A stretch of 64,000 nucleotides of DNA from an uncultured Bacteroides sp. (GTDB lineage Bacteria > Bacteroidota > Bacteroidia > Bacteroidales > Bacteroidaceae), in the NCBI RefSeq assembly GCF_900547205.1, contig NZ_URFY01000022.1, positions 5,569 to 69,568 of the forward strand. Reading direction: 5' to 3'. Below are positions 62,348-64,000 of this stretch, piece after piece; position 1 is the first letter of the stretch, and each line of letters starts with the position of its first letter. A program made the position numbers and the translations under genes. Under the pieces are notes generated by a model that did not search any database, was not told the origin of the DNA, and was given only the letters and a program-made list of their open reading frames with translations.

Positions 62348-62382
62348 CAAATATAGTAATTATATCTATTAGTAGGTAGATT
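62348..62382 (-). promoter_or_regulatory. tetR promoter with second TetR operator
   Basis: On the minus strand the -7 box TATATTTG is at 62348-62355. Upstream, between it and the expected -33 position, lies TATCTATTAGTAGGTAGATT (62363-62382), the same motif as at 61761 with three or four changes. The placement fits direct autorepression. Confidence 0.72.
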
Positions 62383-62398
62383 TCTCAAAAAATAATTT

Positions 62399-62468
62399 TA
62401 TCTTTGCAATAAAGTTATTTGAAACAATGGAAAAAGAAAGCAGACCAAAGTCTTTCGCTCGTTTCTAA
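62399..62468 (+). other. promoter and 13-codon truncated reading frame divergent from tetR
   Basis: TATCTTTG (62399-62406) matches the -7 consensus, followed 20 bases later by ATG and M-E-K-E-S-R-P-K-S-F-A-R-F-stop (62427-62468). The good promoter before a very short frame suggests the start of a lost gene that the TetR protein once controlled, or a leader peptide. Confidence 0.4.
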
Positions 62469-62706
62469 ATCGTTACCCATTGTTTATTTCTATTTCTTAA
62501 AACCCTGTAAATCAATAGGTAAAAATCCAATTTTGTACTTCACAAAACGCAATTTACATTTTGAAAAGATACTGGCAAAAGAAAAAACTAACTATCATTT
62601 TTCTTTCACCAGTTTTATCTTATCCACACTTTACCCGCATTATTAAATAACAGTAATACAACATATTAGTTATCAAAATGCGGAAAGTGTGGAAAATGCG
62701 CCAAAA
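62469..62706. repeat. intergenic stretch with two copies of the CACACTTT motif
   Basis: TCCACACTTTACCCGCATT at 62623-62641 and, inverted, AATGCGGAAAGTGTGGAAAA at 62677 onward form an imperfect inverted repeat of about 17 bp, and both resemble the site before the primase gene at 56234. Otherwise AT-rich with no convincing gene; it lies just beyond the integrase 3' end. Confidence 0.5.
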
Positions 62707-63879
62707 TTATACGACCCATTTATCCCGCATCTCCTTTACAATATCCTCATCATGCAAGTGAGTATAAATATCCTTGATATCATTACCTTCTGCGTGCCCC
62801 ATTATACGTTCGGCTATCCCGTCACGAATACCTTTCTTTGCAGCAATCGTTCGGAAACTGTGCCGTGCCCGGTGAAAGGTCATTGTTTTATCAATCTTCA
62901 AATCAGCCATTATATCTTTGAGATAACGGTTTGTCGGCTGATTAGATATAGGCAAGAAAATCTTTTGGCAAGGTTCTCCATTTCCAAGCAGAGCCACCAC
63001 TACAGGCGAAACAATGGGAATCTTATAAGTTACGCTGGTTTTAGTACGTTCATTACATAGTATCAAATATGTTTCGCCCGTATCAATTGTTATCGGCTTG
63101 ATATCCGAATAGGTAAGTACGGATAGCTCAGCAAAAGATAAGCTGGTATAGCAACTAAATAGAAACTCTCTTAATACTTCCTGCTTCCCTTTACTATACT
63201 CTTTCCTATCATAGACGGCTTGCAACCTTTTGAGTTCTTCCCCCGTAAGCACATCATTGTTTTGAGCCTTGATGTTCTTTTTGATTTCAAACTTCTCGTA
63301 GGGGTTCTTTGCTAGCTTCTCCTTATCAACAGCAATACCAATCAGGAATTTCAAGTTAGAGTGTTTTTTATAGACAGTAGAAAGGATGTTACCGACTTCC
63401 AGTTCGTGATTATGGAACTGCTGAATAAAGTCTAAAGTAATCTCACTGAAAGAAAGGGTAGGCTTCCATTCTTTCATCGTATTGATAAGTTTATAATAAT
63501 TGGAAATCGTTCCGGCTGCACGAGATTGTTTTAGTTGTTCTATCTCGTTCTCTATGAAAACATAGAAATCCGTATTGCCGTGATTCTTATCTTTCAGGCG
63601 TTCCAAGAATTGAGGGATAGGTAATGGAGTGAAGAAATTCTCCATTACAATGGAATCAGCCTTTTGATAAACTTCACTGATAGCTTTGTTATAGTAATAA
63701 CAACGAGGTTCAGAACTACGTACCGTATTAGATACCTTATTCCAATGTTTGGGTAGAACCGCTATATTCATACTTATTAAAGTAGAACGGCGGTAAGCAG
63801 TGTAACGCAGACAAACCATCTGTTTGCCTTCTTTGGTTGCGTAATCTTTGCGCAACTCAATCTTAATCGTAGCTTTCAT
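62707..63879 (-). CDS. tyrosine recombinase / integrase of the mobilizable element
   Basis: Site-specific integrase of 390 aa, start at MKATIKIELRKDYA (63879), the usual beginning of this Bacteroides family; 14 further codons upstream would run into the att repeat. The N-terminal arm-type domain is followed by a SAM-like core-binding domain (about 100-190) and the catalytic domain. Motifs: HRARHSFRTIAA (His-x-x-Arg), IMGHAEGND and the nucleophile Tyr in DIYTHLHDED. The first catalytic Arg position reads TSLSFAEL and seems to lack Arg, as in IntDOT-like enzymes. Next to the right 25-bp repeat. Confidence 0.93.
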   Translation of the reverse strand: MKATIKIELRKDYATKEGKQMVCLRYTAYRRSTLISMNIAVLPKHWNKVSNTVRSSEPRCYYYNKAISEVYQKADSIVMENFFTPLPIPQFLERLKDKNHGNTDFYVFIENEIEQLKQSRAAGTISNYYKLINTMKEWKPTLSFSEITLDFIQQFHNHELEVGNILSTVYKKHSNLKFLIGIAVDKEKLAKNPYEKFEIKKNIKAQNNDVLTGEELKRLQAVYDRKEYSKGKQEVLREFLFSCYTSLSFAELSVLTYSDIKPITIDTGETYLILCNERTKTSVTYKIPIVSPVVVALLGNGEPCQKIFLPISNQPTNRYLKDIMADLKIDKTMTFHRARHSFRTIAAKKGIRDGIAERIMGHAEGNDIKDIYTHLHDEDIVKEMRDKWVV

Positions 63880-63897
63880 TACAATTTTTCTCCGTTT

Positions 63898-63922
63898 TAC
63901 TGTAAAACAATTGTAAAACAAA
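63898..63922. repeat. right 25-bp direct repeat, putative att site
   Basis: An exact copy of 51782-51806, 19 bases upstream of the integrase start. The last 78 bases of the window (63923-64000) would then be chromosome or the next element; nothing is recognised in them. Confidence 0.65.
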
Positions 63923-64000
63923 AGCTGAAAACTATGAAAATTCTTGGGTCAAGTCGAAAACTCTGTGGTTATATTATGCCGGTATCCAAAAGAAATTTAT

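Noticed and set aside
62419..62646. 75-codon plus-strand frame starting MKQWKKKADQ
   Set aside because: Low-complexity composition and no family likeness. A different frame from ATG 62427 fits the promoter better but is only 13 codons.

Overview
The window is a piece of a gut Bacteroides chromosome, close to the B. thetaiotaomicron / B. ovatus group. The evidence is the SusC/SusD pair under an ECF sigma and FecR-type anti-sigma, many Bacteroidetes lipoproteins, a chuR-type anaerobic sulfatase-maturating enzyme, and repeated Bacteroides promoters of the form TTTG-N19-21-TAnnTTTG. Two of these promoters are near perfect (his operon and tRNA-Thr). The species is an inference from gene content, not from a database search.

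Layout of the core part (1-48 kb). 1-6.2 kb: a truncated metallophosphoesterase, the sbcD-sbcC nuclease operon and plsC. 6.3-9.6 kb: a protein of unknown role, a TPR membrane regulator and a DUF4369 lipoprotein. 9.7-16.2 kb: chuR, tandem S46 dipeptidyl-peptidases whose specificity residues predict one DPP7 and one DPP11, and two thioredoxin-fold proteins. 16.4-26.7 kb: a glycan-capture locus with a Ser-type sulfatase (needing ChuR), ECF sigma, FecR, SusC with STN domain, SusD and a BT_3987-like lipoprotein with a discoidin-like end. 26.8-30.8 kb: nitroreductase, perR-rubrerythrin oxidative-stress operon and NAD synthetase. 31-36.4 kb: hisGDCB plus a phosphatase, preceded by a leader peptide with five consecutive His codons and an attenuator hairpin. 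36.4-48.3 kb: thioesterase, fimbrillin-like lipoprotein, D-lactate dehydrogenase, pirin, pdxH, MBL hydrolase, DUF4468, VOC protein, methyltransferase, thioredoxin-like lipoprotein, tRNA-Thr, EamA transporter and a small exported repeat protein.

From 48.4 kb the window becomes accessory. A 25-bp direct repeat (51782-51806 and 63898-63922) brackets about 12.1 kb that behaves like an integrative mobilizable element: tyrosine integrase, excisionase-like HTH proteins, DUF3987 protein, Toprim primase, MobC, relaxase and a hairpin-rich putative oriT, without conjugation-pore genes. Its cargo is a pair of Fic genes, an XRE antitoxin-like gene with a stub of its toxin, and a TetR-FabF module with a matching operator before each gene.

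Outside the left repeat lie older, decayed copies of the same Fic pair (48.4-51.6 kb). These imply repeated arrival or duplication of this module. In every copy one Fic partner (FicA) has lost the catalytic His of the Fic motif while the other (FicB) keeps it. The least explained parts of the window are this Fic pair, the mobile FabF with its TetR operators, and a small three-repeat exported protein at 48 kb.
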